Shown here: piece by piece, positions 34,430-47,122 of the stretch
Layout of the letters: every line of letters begins with the position of its first letter
How positions within the stretch are numbered: position 1 is the first letter of the stretch
Assembly: GCA_014925825.1 (NCBI GenBank)
Contig: JACGCK010000173.1
Span: 1 to 64,000 of the forward strand
Direction of reading: 5' to 3'
DNA: 64,000 bases
Source of the DNA: Pholiota molesta
Taxonomy: Eukaryota; Basidiomycota; Agaricomycetes; Agaricales; Strophariaceae
Position numbers and translations under genes: made by a program
The notes under the pieces: generated by a model
Databases searched by the model: none
What the model was told of the DNA's origin: nothing
The model's input: only the letters and a program-made list of their open reading frames with translations

Positions 34430-37400
34430 ATGGCGACCTACCTGCCCGTGCTGCTCGTATCTGTCTCCACCAATGCCGTCCCAGACGACTCCTCCCTCGT
34501 CACAGGCCCCCGCGGCCAGGTCGACTATCTCTCCCACGACTGGCAGGAGGAGGACGTCTGGCGCTCCTGGCGCAACATGACCCGCCAGAAGAACGAGATC
34601 GCCAACGGCGCCCGCCTCGAAAACGCCTCCTGGCGCACCTGGTGGAAGCAGCGCAACAAGCTCAAGACAGTCTCCCCAGAGACCCTCAACTGGTGCGTAC
34701 CCACTCATCTGCAGGGACCTGGTTAATCGTCCCCTTCCCCCCCTCCCAGGCTCAAGGACTCCGATGTAACCTGGCTCTACGGGCCCCTCCACACCGCCGT
34801 CGAGTGGACCCCGCCACCAAAGCCCGCCCCCGTCCCCGACACCGTCGACGCAGACCCCGCCTCTGCACACGACCGCCTCGACCTCCACCGTCCCCGCCGG
34901 CCCGCCCCTCACAAGCCCATTCTCAAGCACCGCAGCATCAGCGAGCTCCTCACCTCCGACTTCCCCCCATCCCCCGCCTTCAGCCCCGTCGACTCCGAGG
35001 AGGACGAGGCCGACGACGACACCCGCGCCAACACCGCCCTCAACCGCACCGACTCCCTCGCCGCGTCCAAGATCCGCCGCCCGAGTCTCACCCACACCAA
35101 GAGCGACACCCACATCACCCGCTGGGGCGCCAGCCGCACCTTCCGCAAGGACTCGCCCCCGCGCATCGCGCCCCCGGGCTTCGACGCCGCCCCCGCCGCG
35201 GGCTACTTCCCCCCGCACCTCTCCCCCTCCTCCGCCCTCGCCGCCCCATCGGGCATCCGCGCCTCCCTCTCCCAGGACTCCACCTCCAGCGGCAGCGCAG
35301 AGCGCGAAAAGGGACAGCAGCCGAAGAAGAAACACATCAGCTTCAACACCTTTGTCGAGCAGTACATCGCCATCGAGAAGCCCAAGAAGAACGCATCCGG
35401 CTTCTTTGGCGTCGGAAATCACAATGAGGACGGCGTCTGGATCGAGGGCCGCGCAGGGTTTGTCGATGATGATGGGTGCGTATTATTTTGGTTCATTTCC
35501 CAACCTGTTCGGCTGACACAGCGTTAGATACGACGAAGATCAAGAAGATTCTGAAGGCGAGGAAGAGGATGACTATGGCGAAGAAACTATCTGGGAAGCA
35601 GCTGGCGCTCGTGCGATCAGGAGCGATTCAGACTCCCAAGAGGAAGGAGACGAGGGCGAAGAAGATGAAGAAGAGGAAGACATTCTCGAAATACGCACAC
35701 ACCACAGTCACAGCACCACGAAACCCAAACCAAAGAAACCACCCCGCTCCCAATCCGCCGTCTCCACCGCCTCCTCCTCCTCGTCCGCTTCCACTTCCAC
35801 CACCACATCCACCTCCAGCAGCAGGAGCAGTGCCACCACCTCCACCACCTCGCCCGCCTCGTCCCTCTCCCCCTCGCGGCGCCACGCCCCCGCCGCTGAC
35901 ATCCACACCACCACCACCACCACCACCACCAACGGCACCACCCTGCACCGCAAAGCATCTTCTTCCTCCGCGGCGTCCGCCGCCACCGCCACCGCGCGGC
36001 GGCGCAGCAGCGGCTCGACGTCCGCCTCCAGCGCGACCGCCGCGGGCTTCCGCGCCGGGCGCCGGGGCGCGCCGCCCCTCATCCGCACGCCGTCCACGCC
36101 GGTGCATGTGACGATCGCGCCCATCGCGCCGACGATCCTGAAGACGGGCGGCGCGTGGGAGGAGGGCTTCGGCGACGAGGGCGCGAGCGACGACGGGTTC
36201 CCTTCGTTTGGTGTGGGCGCCGGCGTGGGGTGGGCGCCGGGGAAGGGGAAGGAGCGGAGGGGGAGCGATGTGGGGCGCGCGAGGAGCGGGCATGGCCCGG
36301 AGCTGGACGCGTATGGCGCGGGCGGCGGGTACATCAGCAACGAATCGAATCCGTCGTCGCCGCGCCTCGGCGCGTCCGCGGTGGTGCACTATAGTAACAG
36401 CAACACCCCCTCCGCGCCCCCACCCGCCGCTGGCCCCGCGCCGCGGCGCCAGTTCAGCATCGCGACTGGCCGCGGGCTGGGCCTCGGCGGCAGCGCGCAG
36501 GGGTACCACCCGTACGACGACGCGCAGGGCGGCTCGTCGGACGGCACGCCCGTCGAGCTCGTGTACTGCCCCCCGCTCGGCTCGAATTACTCGCTCGGCG
36601 CCGGCGCCGGCGCGGACGACCCCGAGCCCTACTCCGGCACTGGCGGGATATACGCGAGTGTGTATGGGGCGGGGTACGGTTCCGGGTATGCGAATGGGTA
36701 TGGGAGCGGCGGCGGGCTGGGGTACGAGGGCGAGGGGTACGCGCCGGGCCGGTATCCCGCGTACGGAGGGGGGTATGGCGGCGCTGGGTATGGGGGCGGC
36801 GTGTACGGCCCTGGGGGCGTGCACGCGCACGCGCGGTACGAGGCGCTCGACGCGGCGGACGAGGCGGAGGAGGAGCACGTCGAGCACGCGATTACTGGGA
36901 CGACGGGCACGAGCGGCCTCCCGGAGTACCTGCACCCGCGCAGCGTGCGCGCGGCGGCGCCGATCCCGATCGCCGCGCCCCCTGTGCCGACCGTCGTCGT
37001 CGAGGGCGCCCCGCCCGCGCCGTCCCTCCTGGCCGCCTCCAAGTCGCGGTCCAGCGCGGGCCTCAGCGCGGGCGCGCACGCGGTGGACGAAGAGGACGCG
37101 TACGACTTCTTCGGCGGCGCGGACCTCGGCGGGGACTACTACTACGCGCGGCGCGGCGGGCGGGGCTGCGAGCGCGAGTACGCGCCGGCCCTCGCGCCTG
37201 CGGCGCCCAGGGACCCGCAGCAGTTCGCCGCGCAGTACCAGGCCGCGTACCAGCACTCCGTCGTGGGCGGCGCGGAGCGCGAACCAAGAAGCAGCGCGCG
37301 GGACAGGGACCGCGGCTCGGACGCACGGCGCCCCACCGCGCGCGGTGCGCTTGTGGCAGGCGAGGAGCGCATGTCGCGCAGCCGGAGCCGGAGCCAGAGC

Positions 37401-39148
37401 CGCACGCCGTCGCCCGCGTTCCTCGCGTCGCCCGCGCCCGCGGCGAGTCCCGCCGCCACGCCCGTGAGCGCGGCGAACGCCCATGCGACCGCGTATGCGA
37501 ACGCGTACGCCAGCGCCTATACCGCCTCGATCACGACCGCGCCGGGGGGCGGCCGCCGGCGCAGCGCGTCCGCTTCCGCGCAGGCGCCCCCGCCCGCGTG
37601 GATGTCCGCGTCGGCGTCCGCGCCCGCGCTCGACGCGGGCCTCCTCTCGCCGCCCCTGCCGGCGTCGCTCCTCTCGCAGGGGCGCCCCCCGCGCAGGCCC
37701 CCAGCCCATCTCCGTCAAGAGCCAGCCAACTGCAGCAGGAGCCAAGGAGCCACGCGCGCGGCCGCTCGAGCACGCGCACACCGTCGTCGGGATCGTCGTC
37801 GTGGGAGCGCGGCGGCGCGTCGCTCGGGAGCAGCCCGATCGGCAGCCTGAGCCCGGAGCCTGCGTCGCCCGGCGCGCTCGGCGCGGTGCTCGCGGGCAGC
37901 GGGCGCAGCTTCGACCGGGAGCGCGCAAGTGAGAAGGAGGGCGCGCGCGATTTACAGCGCGGCAGGGAGCGCAGGGGCAGGGACAGGACGAGCGGGAAGG
38001 TGCTGGGCGCGAGCGTCGCGGCGGTGCCGCCGCCGCCCGTGGTGTTCAGCCCGCCGCCGCCGGTGCCTGCGGTGGTGGACGCGGCTGTGGAGACGGCGAG
38101 CAGCACGGCGGGCGAGGAGTCGAGCTGTGGGAGCAGCACGGTGGGCGACGCGCGCACGGCGACGGGCAGCGTCATCCTCCAGCAGCACCCGCGCGCGTGC
38201 CGACACCGACGATCACCATCCCGGCGCCGACCTCTGTGCGCGAAGAGGACAGCGTGGAGGCTGACGATGCGATACACCAAGACGTACTAGCGGCGCACGA
38301 CGATCCCGCGGCGGTGGAGCTGCGCCATCTGCGCCGCGCGGAAGAAGAGCAACGCAGGCGCGTGCACCCGACGCCGTCGAATTCACCCACCGTCGAACTG
38401 CGCAGGATGGCGCCCGCGTACGCGAACACGAACACGGCGGAGTCCGCATCCACGTCTGCATCTGGGTCTGGGGCCAGCGGAGGCACGACACCGACCGGCA
38501 GCCGCACGCCCTCCGCGGGGTCTTTTCCCGCAGGCGTAACGGATGCCGGCACCACCGCCTCTGACGGGGCCCATCCTCCAACGCCAACGTCGCCTGTAAC
38601 CCACGCGCACCACGCGCGGTCCTCGAGCTACTCGAGCGTCACGTCCACCGCGTCGCCCGCGAAGATGCGCCCGCCCACGCTGTCGCCGACGCCCGTGCTC
38701 CCGCGCGGCCGAGCACGTCGTTCACCGCGGCGTCCTCCCCGCGGCTCTCCTCGCCCGTCGCCTCCCTGGGCACGGTGGACACGGGAGCAGCAGCGTCGCC
38801 GCTGTGTCTGCAAGCACCGGCGCGCTCAATGGGACGGCGCCGGGTCAGGACAACACGATTGTGGCGAAGGCGGTGGATATTGTGTCTAGTGCTGGGGCGT
38901 ACTTTGGGCTGTGGGCCGAGATGATGTGGGTCGATGAGGGGTGCAGAGTGGGTATGAATTGCGGCAGCGGTGTGGTGTGCATGTTTCGTTCGCTCCAACC
39001 TGACCCTTGTTTACCTTCGGACTGCTGTGTTTCTTTCGGAGTTTTCTGGACGGATCCACTGTTCTGCTTCTCTGTGGCTTTTGTTTTCCTGCATTTGGTA
39101 TCAATGGCTTTTCTCATCGCTGTTTTCTTTTCTTTACGTAGTACTTAG
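34430..39148 (+). CDS. REG1: REG1-like protein phosphatase 1 regulatory subunit (apparent frame breaks)
   Basis: Exons 34430-34692, 34750-35475 and a long third exon from 35528. The N-terminal block LSHDWQEEDVWRSWRNMTRQ with RLENASWRTWWKQRNKL is the conserved fungal domain of Reg1-type proteins. KKKHISFNTFVEQYIAIEK carries the RVxF-type PP1 docking motif (HISF). A highly acidic stretch (YDEDQEDSEGEEEDDYGEE), long Ser/Thr/Ala/Gly-rich disordered regions, SRSRSQSRTPSP-like and RGRSSTRTPSSG segments, and a C-terminal NTIVAKAVDIVSSAGAYFG follow. Reg1 targets PP1 (Glc7) to Snf1 in glucose repression in yeast; this role is inferred here. The third exon needs one extra base near 37682, 38187, 38708 and 38785 to stay in frame. 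The true stop is uncertain; 39148 is the end of the last open frame. Confidence 0.7.
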
Positions 39149-41415
39149 TGTAAACACTCCTACTCTCTCTCTCTCTCTTTCTGTTGCATTTTACACCGCG
39201 TCCCTTCCTTGCATCATAACATCATTTCCGTTGTCACTAATAGCTGACTGTCATACTTCCCGTTCTCTTTTCTATCTATTTCATTTTTCCCTATGTCTGT
39301 AGCGCCAGATTGAGTCCTAATATCTATCTATTTGTATTGGATAGCGATTACTATTATTGCCTGCCTCTCTCTTCTCTTTGTACACCTGTAAACGGAGCCA
39401 TAGACGGACGCCCCCCGACTTGCGCAACCGCGCATCCTCTGCCCACCGCCTCATTTATAAAACTCACGACGTCGATTACCGTGGCTCACTCTATTCGCGT
39501 TCTGTCCAGGGCATGGGGCCAATCTTGGCTCATCATCTACATACATACATTTCGTTCGTCATTTCTTCACATGTATACATTTTTCATCTTTCCTTCCAAT
39601 CATTTTTTTGCATTCTGCTGGCCGCATAATGGCTCTCTTGCGTACAAGGGATGAAGTACTCATTCGATTGTGTCTGTAATCGCATTGTCAATTTCATGTA
39701 TTATTAAATGATACCCTATTTCGTTTCTTGAAGCTGACTGCGCGCTGTCATGCGTAGGGGCGCGGTTCAGTGCTCTTTCATTCGATCGCATTCTAAGGCC
39801 GTGATTGAGCACCTGCCTGCAGTATATTCCATAGCAGTACACCTATGTATGGAAACCCGGAACGACATGCTCGTCCAAACATGTCCGGCACACGCAGCCG
39901 GCCCAGCCAGATGATTGCCGCATCTCTTAAGAAAATAAAGACCCATGACACCCATAGCATTGGTGAACACCTTGATTTAGAAATGAAGTAACACACATTC
40001 TAATTTGTGTGCACGACACAAGCATACAATTCTGAGCATACAATCCTGCAGTACACTGTCCAACATTTACATGTTCCTTGCCATTTTAAGATTGAAATTT
40101 TATAACGGTTGGCGCAATTTCCTTCGTCCTATTTTTGGACTATTCAATCCGAAACCAACAAGACATCGAGCTCGCGTTGGATTTTCGTCGATCTTCCAAT
40201 AGAGAGTTTATTCTACAAGCGTACGGACAACGTACGTATGTAGATGATTGGGAAAAGGCGCTTGAAAGGTGCAAATTTATACTATTTACAGCTGATATCT
40301 CAACTACTTATAGTTAGAGAACTGTTATCGACCATCGATAACCGTCAAACAACCTACCACATATAGCAATGCCAATGTTCGCTGACAAAATAGGCGTGCT
40401 CACTTCGCGGTCGATGGGCGTGTAGTCGCGCTTTAGCGCTCTGTTTGTGCGCAGCGCTACTAATACTTATTGCACGAGGGTCAGATTTTGGTCGAATTAA
40501 AGAGTTGTCTAGCGCCTCATAAAAAAAAACGGACATATCTTATTCTACAAATTAGAGCAGTGCAATGTGCAATGTGCAGCCTGGCGGCAACGCGACACAG
40601 GCGGAGGCGGTACATATATCCCACTTGGTTTTGACTTGGTATTTGTCAAACTAATAATGATGATTCGATTACAAGGGCAAAACGGTGTTCGTGTCAACTG
40701 GGGCTGGTATACCATGTGTCACTATCGTTAAGTCTTTAGTTATATTATTACCCCTTTATAGGACCCGTTGGATCGACGGGTTGCAGCCGTTCTTCATTGA
40801 CCGACCTTCAGCTTCATCCCTCGCGCGGCGATGCGGTGTCAGCGGCTCATAACCTTCGCATACGTCCCTGTCCACCCCTCCTGTACAGCCCCGCAGCACG
40901 CGCCACCCGCCGCCCATGGGCGCTTGACTGGTAGCGACTATTTTTCGTCTCTTGCGCCGCGCGTGTGGTGACAGTGGTGGCAGCAGCTCACGCCCATCGC
41001 GTCTGCGCCTGTTCGCCCCGCTCACCAGATTATCTTCATCGTACAACTTAAAGTCAACCGACGATGATCAATGAGGGATGAAACAAAGATGAAAGGAGGC
41101 GTCATGGTGCCAGTGATGACTTTGAACGGACCCATATTTTAGAGGTGTTATGGGTCTTTGTTTGCCTAGAACCTTCGGCAATGCGAGCCGGGCGTGTTTA
41201 TCAACAGCTTTACGAGCATGTCGTTCCGGGTTTCCATACCTATGAACCGTGGTCAGTACTGTAAACGCTAAATAAGTATGCTTGTCAAGTTAACTGTTAT
41301 TTCAATCCTCTACCAAATGATAAGTTGGCGGTCGATTTTCTTGTTTATACCACATAACAGACAGAAGAATCACTAGAGTGATGGAAAACTTCGGTACAAT
41401 TCAAAACTACAATTA
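39149..41415. other. intergenic between converging genes
   Basis: About 2.3 kb, AT-rich, with a TC dinucleotide run at 39162-39178 just after the REG1 end. A basic open frame at 40756-41046 (minus) is not recognisable. No clear gene. Confidence 0.4.
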
Positions 41416-43339
41416 TCATATAACGATGACACCCCTATTGCCTTCCCTAGAAATCGTTCCGGACTTCGAGGTAATTCTAATCTGCTTCACTCGGCTTGTA
41501 TATGCACCGTCATCTTCGTTTCGGATGTAATACGCCCAGTCAGCTGTCTTGTCCGATTCCACTTGCGAAAATCCATTGCCGAAGAAAGAAAACCGATTAC
41601 CAACGTATTTAAAATCCCAATCCTCGTATCTGGGCTCAGCTATCGCTTCCAGGTAGTGTAACGAGCTTCCAGGCCAAAGCGCTGTGACTTTTCCCGAGAT
41701 GCTGTTGCTTTTGTACCAAGACCGGCAGGGGTGTTCCCAGACAGTCGCTTTCATGTACTCGTCCTTGAATGCGATAAAATCTTCTATGGCTTCCATCTTC
41801 GGAGAGAAACTCAGAATATTCTCGGTTTGCCAGCGACTCATCATTTTGAGGATGTAATCGGCTTGAGCCTCTACAGAAATCTGATGAGCAAAAGACACAT
41901 ATTTTGACTTTGAACTGGCCAACTAACCCATTGTAATCAAGACGGGCCCGTTTCCAATCGGGCTGTTAGGCCCAATCATCATAAAGTAGTTCGGGAAGTC
42001 ATGGGCGGCTAATCCAAAATACGACTTTGGCTCGTTTGCCCAAGCGTCCGCCAGGCTCTGCCCCTTGGATCCGATTAATGGGAAACGAGGTCGATACGAT
42101 GTGTCGAAGCCAGTTGCGCAGATCAAAACATCGACCGGGTATTCCTGGCCATCGCTGGAGAGACATCCTTTCTCGGTTATCTGCTCGATTTCGCCGTATA
42201 CAATCTCTACGCAACTAGACCCTAGCGACTCTAGATAGTTAACTCCTGGCGTTATTCTTCGGCATCCTACAGGCCACGTCGGCACAATGAGCTTTGCCAA
42301 GTCTTCGTTCTGCAGTTTAGCTTTCATTACTGCCGTCATACTCTCGAAAGTTATTTTCTGCGCCTCCGAGTCGGCTAAGAACAGAGGAAATAGCTCATTG
42401 GTTCCTGTCTCAAGCTGTTGGCGATATCTGAGATGAGCTTGAGGATCCGTGATGTATGTTTGGCGCTCTTCGTCAGGATATTCGCGGACCTCTAACGCTT
42501 GGAGTGGTGAAACCCATGTCGGTTTGCGAATGAAGTTGGTAAGTTTACTGACTTCAGGTAGAATCGCTGGAAGAAGTTGAATCGCAGACGACCTATAAGA
42601 AGTTGGATATTAAACCGAGAGAACAGTCGAAACCAATAAAAGTGAACATTGGACATACCCATTTCCTATCAAGCCAACATGCTTCCCCTTCAGATCGACA
42701 GTAGAATCCCATCTAGCAGTATGAAGAAGCTTTCCTTTGTAGTCCTGCAGTCCTTGGATTGTTGGCCACCGCCAAGCATTTAAAACGCCAGCGGCATTTA
42801 CAAGAATATCGCAGGAGTCATGAACGATTGTCCCATCAGTCAGATTCGTGACTTCTACATCCCATACTCCCTTCTTGTCGTTCCAAGTGGCCTTTGATAC
42901 CTGGTGAGCGAGTTTGATATATTTGTAAAGCTGATATTTCTCGCAGAAGGACACAAAATATTGGCGTATCTCCTGCGAACCGGCATATACAGATGACCAG
43001 TTGGGATTAGGCTCGAAGCTGAAGGTATAAACATGGGCAGGAATATCGCAGGCGCAGCTAGATTGACGTGTTGAATTAGCAGTTTGAACGCTTTGGACAA
43101 AAAATAAGAAGATACCCAGGATATGTATTTTCTAGCCAAGTTCCGGAGACCCCTTCGTTCTTTTCGTAAACGACGAGATCAAAATTCTCGAAAGAACGCT
43201 GTAGCTTGTAGGCTAAAAGGAGACCAGACGCTCCCGCACCGATACAGATTACTTTGAGAGGCCTAGGCTCATGGATTGGTTTTTCGGCTCGAGCGTGATG
43301 AGTCTCGGAGAGGTGGTTGAGATTATCAATGTCTGCCAT
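41416..43339 (-). CDS. Baeyer-Villiger-type flavin monooxygenase, tandem copy 1
   Basis: Four exons (43116-43339, 42659-43057, 41928-42592, 41416-41870) give 580 residues. The FAD-binding Rossmann motif is VICIGAGASGLLLAYKLQ near residue 34. The Baeyer-Villiger fingerprint (F/Y)xGxxxHxxxW(D/P) is present as YKGKLLHTARWD, followed by the NADPH-binding motif VGLIGNGSSAIQ and the ATG motif LICATGFDTSYRPRFP. Such enzymes insert oxygen next to a ketone carbonyl, or oxygenate N/S centres, using NADPH and O2; the substrate is unknown. Introns at the same three positions as copy 2 show common origin. No signal peptide or membrane anchor is seen, so it is probably cytosolic. Intact. Confidence 0.9.
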
Positions 43340-44127
43340 GATCTTGTGAAGGATTCAATGTATAACGAAACTCCTGTACTTCTGACCCAGGCTTTATACC
43401 TTGGAAGGAGTCATTGAATTAAGGTTTCACACCAATTTCACATTCCATTGTCGAAGAAGCATATGCATGAGAACGACTATGTCATGAGTGATATATAATG
43501 CACAAGAACCATGGATCATAGATCATATGGCTAGTATGTTAATGCCGTGTACAGAATCAGCTTTTGGGAACTCAAATATCCGAGGGGTGAAGTCGGCGTT
43601 GTCATTGCACCGTTCCTCGATGACGAACTCTACATTTTGATAGCAGAGTGCCAGAGAACGGAGAACATCCTCCCGTTACGGTAATCATCGGTTTGAACCG
43701 GTCTCCAGCTAAGGGCGTAACTACATATCCTTGAAACGTGTAGAGATTCCCGGAGACTATGGGAGTATTTGAGATTCTAGGGTGCCTACTAAACAATAAA
43801 TATCGTTCGAAAGAAGAGGCTTGGGAGATGACAAACCTAAAAATAAAATGACGGACAAAATCAGTATTCAAGCCAACTTACGCCGAAAGCTGATATGGGC
43901 AGTTTAATTGGGTGTCGATATAAGTACCAGGGCGAAACTAATCAATTTTTTGATTTCTCATAGGCTTACGCGCACATGCCAGTAACGTCGGTTTTCTTGA
44001 TTCTCATTGAAAATATAAACACAGGAAAATAGACCGTGGAATGAGATCCAAGATTACAATGGCAATAGTTCATGTGACGTGAGAGTACAAGTAAAGAAAA
44101 ACCAGAAGTTGGAAGATGACTCTACTC
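43340..44127. other. spacer between the two monooxygenases
   Basis: Promoter of copy 1 and 3' flank of copy 2, about 790 bases. No further gene recognised. Confidence 0.5.
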
Positions 44128-46036
44128 TTACAGGACTTTGACTGTGGTCTGGTTGATCTGCTCACTATCAGTATGTGTGATAGCGATCCTACGCTTGCTC
44201 CTGCTGAGATAAGGGCTGTCGTCGCTGTTACGGATGTAGTAAGCCCAGTCGGCAGCCGGGTCCACTTCCGTTTGGGAGAATCCGTTGCCCAAGTAGGCGA
44301 ACCGATTTCCGATATACTTGAAGTCCCAATCGTCGAATCGAGGTTGCGCCATAGCTTCGAGGTAATGAATGGTGCTTCCGGTCCAGGTGACGATAACCTT
44401 GCCGTTCTTCTTGTACCAGGAGCCACAGTCTTGGTCCCAGACGGTACCTTTCATGAATTTGTCACGGTGCTCGGAGAAGTCCTGGACAGCCTCGAGCTTG
44501 GGCATGAAGCTGTGGATATTCTCAGTTTGCCAGCGATCAATCATTTTCAATGCGTAATCAGCTTGCGCCTCTGCACCAACAACTCGTCAGGACTGGTAAT
44601 TTTGAAGAGACGATGAAGCTTACCTAGAGCAGCGAGAACAGGTCCATTTCCGACGGGGCTGTTGGGTCCGCCGATCATGAAGTAGTTGGGATAATCATGA
44701 GCGGCAATACCCCAATACGCATCAGGGACGTCTGCCCAGACCTCGCGAAGATTCTTGCCGGAGGCTCCAATGACCGGGAAGCGAGGTCGGTATGAGACAT
44801 CAAACCCGGTGGCACAGATCAGAACATCAACGGGGTACTCTTCGCCGTTCAGACCGACAGGTCCGCGTTCATTGATTTTCTCGATGCCGCCGTAAGCAAC
44901 TTCGACCTTTTCGGATCCAAGGGTCTCGAGATAGTTGACACCAGGAGTGATACGCTTGCAGCCAACGCCCCAGGAAGGAATGACGAGCTCTTCTAAAGTT
45001 TCATTGCGGAGCTTGTCCTTCATCATCATCGTCATGCCGGCAGCAGTCGCTTTTTGTGTATCGGAATCGGCGATGAAAACGGGCCACAGACCACTGAAGC
45101 CAGTCTCTAATGCCTTGCGGTATTTGAGAAGTGCTTCTGGGTCCGATTCAAAGACGCGACGTTCCTCTTCAGTATAGATGTGTTGCTCTTGAGCCTGAAC
45201 GGGAGAAACCCAGGTTGGGTGGCGGATGAAGGTCGTGATTTTGCTAGCTTGGGAGCTAATCGCAGGAAGGACTTGAATTCCAGATGATCTAAAAGGAAAG
45301 AATTAGAATGAGTGCAAGTGTTTGTAGGATAACTTACCCATTGCCGATCAAACCAACGTGCTTTCCATTGAGGTCGATACTTTGATCCCAGTGAGCCGTG
45401 TGCAGGAGTTTACCCTTGTAATCGCGGAGACCCTCGATATCGGGCCACTTCCAGTTGTTCAACAGACCACCAGCGTTGATTAGGATATCGCAGGAATCGT
45501 GGATGGTAGTGCCGTCCGCTCCATTCTTGATGTCAACCTCCCATTTTGCGGCCTCGGCGTTCCACTTGGCGCCAGAAACTTCGTGGTTGAATTTGCAATA
45601 TTTGTCGAGGTTGTACTTCGCAGAAAAGCTCTTGAAGTATTCGTAAATTTCTACAGAGCTGGCGTACACAGAAGACCAACTCGGGTTCGGTTCGAAGCTC
45701 CAAGTGTAAGTGTGTGCTGGAACGTCGCATGCACATCTACGAAAATAGAATATATCATCAAAACCATCGCTCTTAAAAGGCAAAAAAAAAAACAGCCCAC
45801 CCTGGATATCTGTTCTCATACCAGGTGCCTCCAAGGTCGGGATTCTTTTCGTAGCAAACCAAGTCATAATTCGCGAAATTGCGTTGCAGTTTGTAGGCGA
45901 CCAACAGACCAGATGCACCTGCGCCAATGCAGATGACCTTCAGATGTTTTTCCTCGTGAATGGGACTACCCAGGCCTAATTGGGCGTGAATGGATTGAGG
46001 TGGAGAAGCAGTAACTGGGGCGTCGCCGTTGGCCAT
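44128..46036 (-). CDS. Baeyer-Villiger-type flavin monooxygenase, tandem copy 2
   Basis: Four exons (45801-46036, 45338-45736, 44624-45288, 44128-44570) also give 580 residues. Exons 2 and 3 are exactly as long as in copy 1 (399 and 665 bases); differences in exons 1 and 4 cancel. Motifs: VICIGAGASGLLVAYKLQ, the fingerprint YKGKLLHTAHWD, VGLIGNGSSGIQ and LICATGFDVSYRPRFP. The proteins are clearly paralogous but well diverged, so the duplication is older than that of the kinase-like pair. The reaction type is inferred from the fingerprint; the substrate is unknown. No biosynthetic cluster is visible around the pair. Confidence 0.9.
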
Positions 46037-47122
46037 AGCTGGAAATTTACGCAGACAGTGATATGGTGAATGGATTTGTACGTCCAGCTATATGTACGAT
46101 GGACAGTGCAGATAGGCCCGGAACCTCTATGCAGACCTGGATACAAAGTCCTCAACACCGCGTCGGAACCGGGTGTGGGATCAAGACACCGAGTGGAAAT
46201 CATTGAGCAAGGCGGATCGCTCTGATTCCCAGACTGCCTTTTGAAGGTAGAAACGCCTGTACATTGAATGTGCCGCCTAGTTGTCAATCAAAATAGATGT
46301 AGATAGCGGAGCAGGAATGAGTAAGGGACTACGGGCGAACACTTCCAACGGTGAATAATAGGTATCCCAGAATCCGATGTACTGATTATTCAGATCAAAG
46401 TTAAATTGTTCCGCAAGAGGGAAGATCTGCAAATGTGCCAGACTTTCATAACTATAACAAGAGATACATCTTGGTGAAGAGACAGTCAGGAGAGCCGGTG
46501 ACATGGACCAAGGTCACCTATTGTTTCAATGCATGTACAAGGGAAGGCTAGAGGTTAACGCGGATTTACCACGTCTAGGCTATAAGTGCCTTCGAGGCCC
46601 TTTCTGCCGGATTACAAGCTTTCTAGCGATAAACAAGGAGATAGCAGACGAATAGCAGGTGAAATTCATCGGGTAAAGGCAAGATGAAGCGGAAGATTAG
46701 AGAGATTAACTCTGGTAGATGTTGCTCTGGTACCACTTTTGTGGTTGAAATCTACCGAAGCGAAGTATTGAGAAACACGTAGCCAAAGAGTTTGTTTGGC
46801 AGAGTCAAGCGGCGGTGGTAAACAGTTGCTACTAAAACGGGTTCTTTACTATTATTTGTTATGTGGCATCAAGCCAACCGTAACGAACTTTCTCAACTTC
46901 ACTACATTCCGCTCAATAAAATTCGTCGGCGCAACACGAGCTATAGGATTTTGATTTATAGATTTGGCCGATTTAAGACATTGAATCAATGCTACTACTC
47001 TAAAATGATATTGTAATTAAGATGATGACATCGATGTTAAATAACTTGAAGTCGAAGTCACGGTCCGAATCCACCAGAATCTCAGGTGAAGCAAGTGCCA
47101 CATAGATATACGTGCTTCCATA
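46037..47122. other. intergenic
   Basis: About 1.1 kb of AT-rich sequence with the promoter of monooxygenase copy 2 and the 3' flank of the small membrane protein gene. No gene recognised. Confidence 0.45.

Noticed and set aside
34316..35422. 368-codon minus-strand open frame opposite REG1 exons 1-2
   Set aside because: It overlaps the conserved REG1 domain and PP1 motif on the other strand; composition is Gly/Val/Ala-rich without sense.
35628..37928. 766-codon minus-strand open frame, very rich in Arg and Ala
   Set aside because: It lies opposite the GC-rich third exon of REG1. Its Arg/Ala/Gly composition is what antisense reading of that exon gives, and no motif is present.
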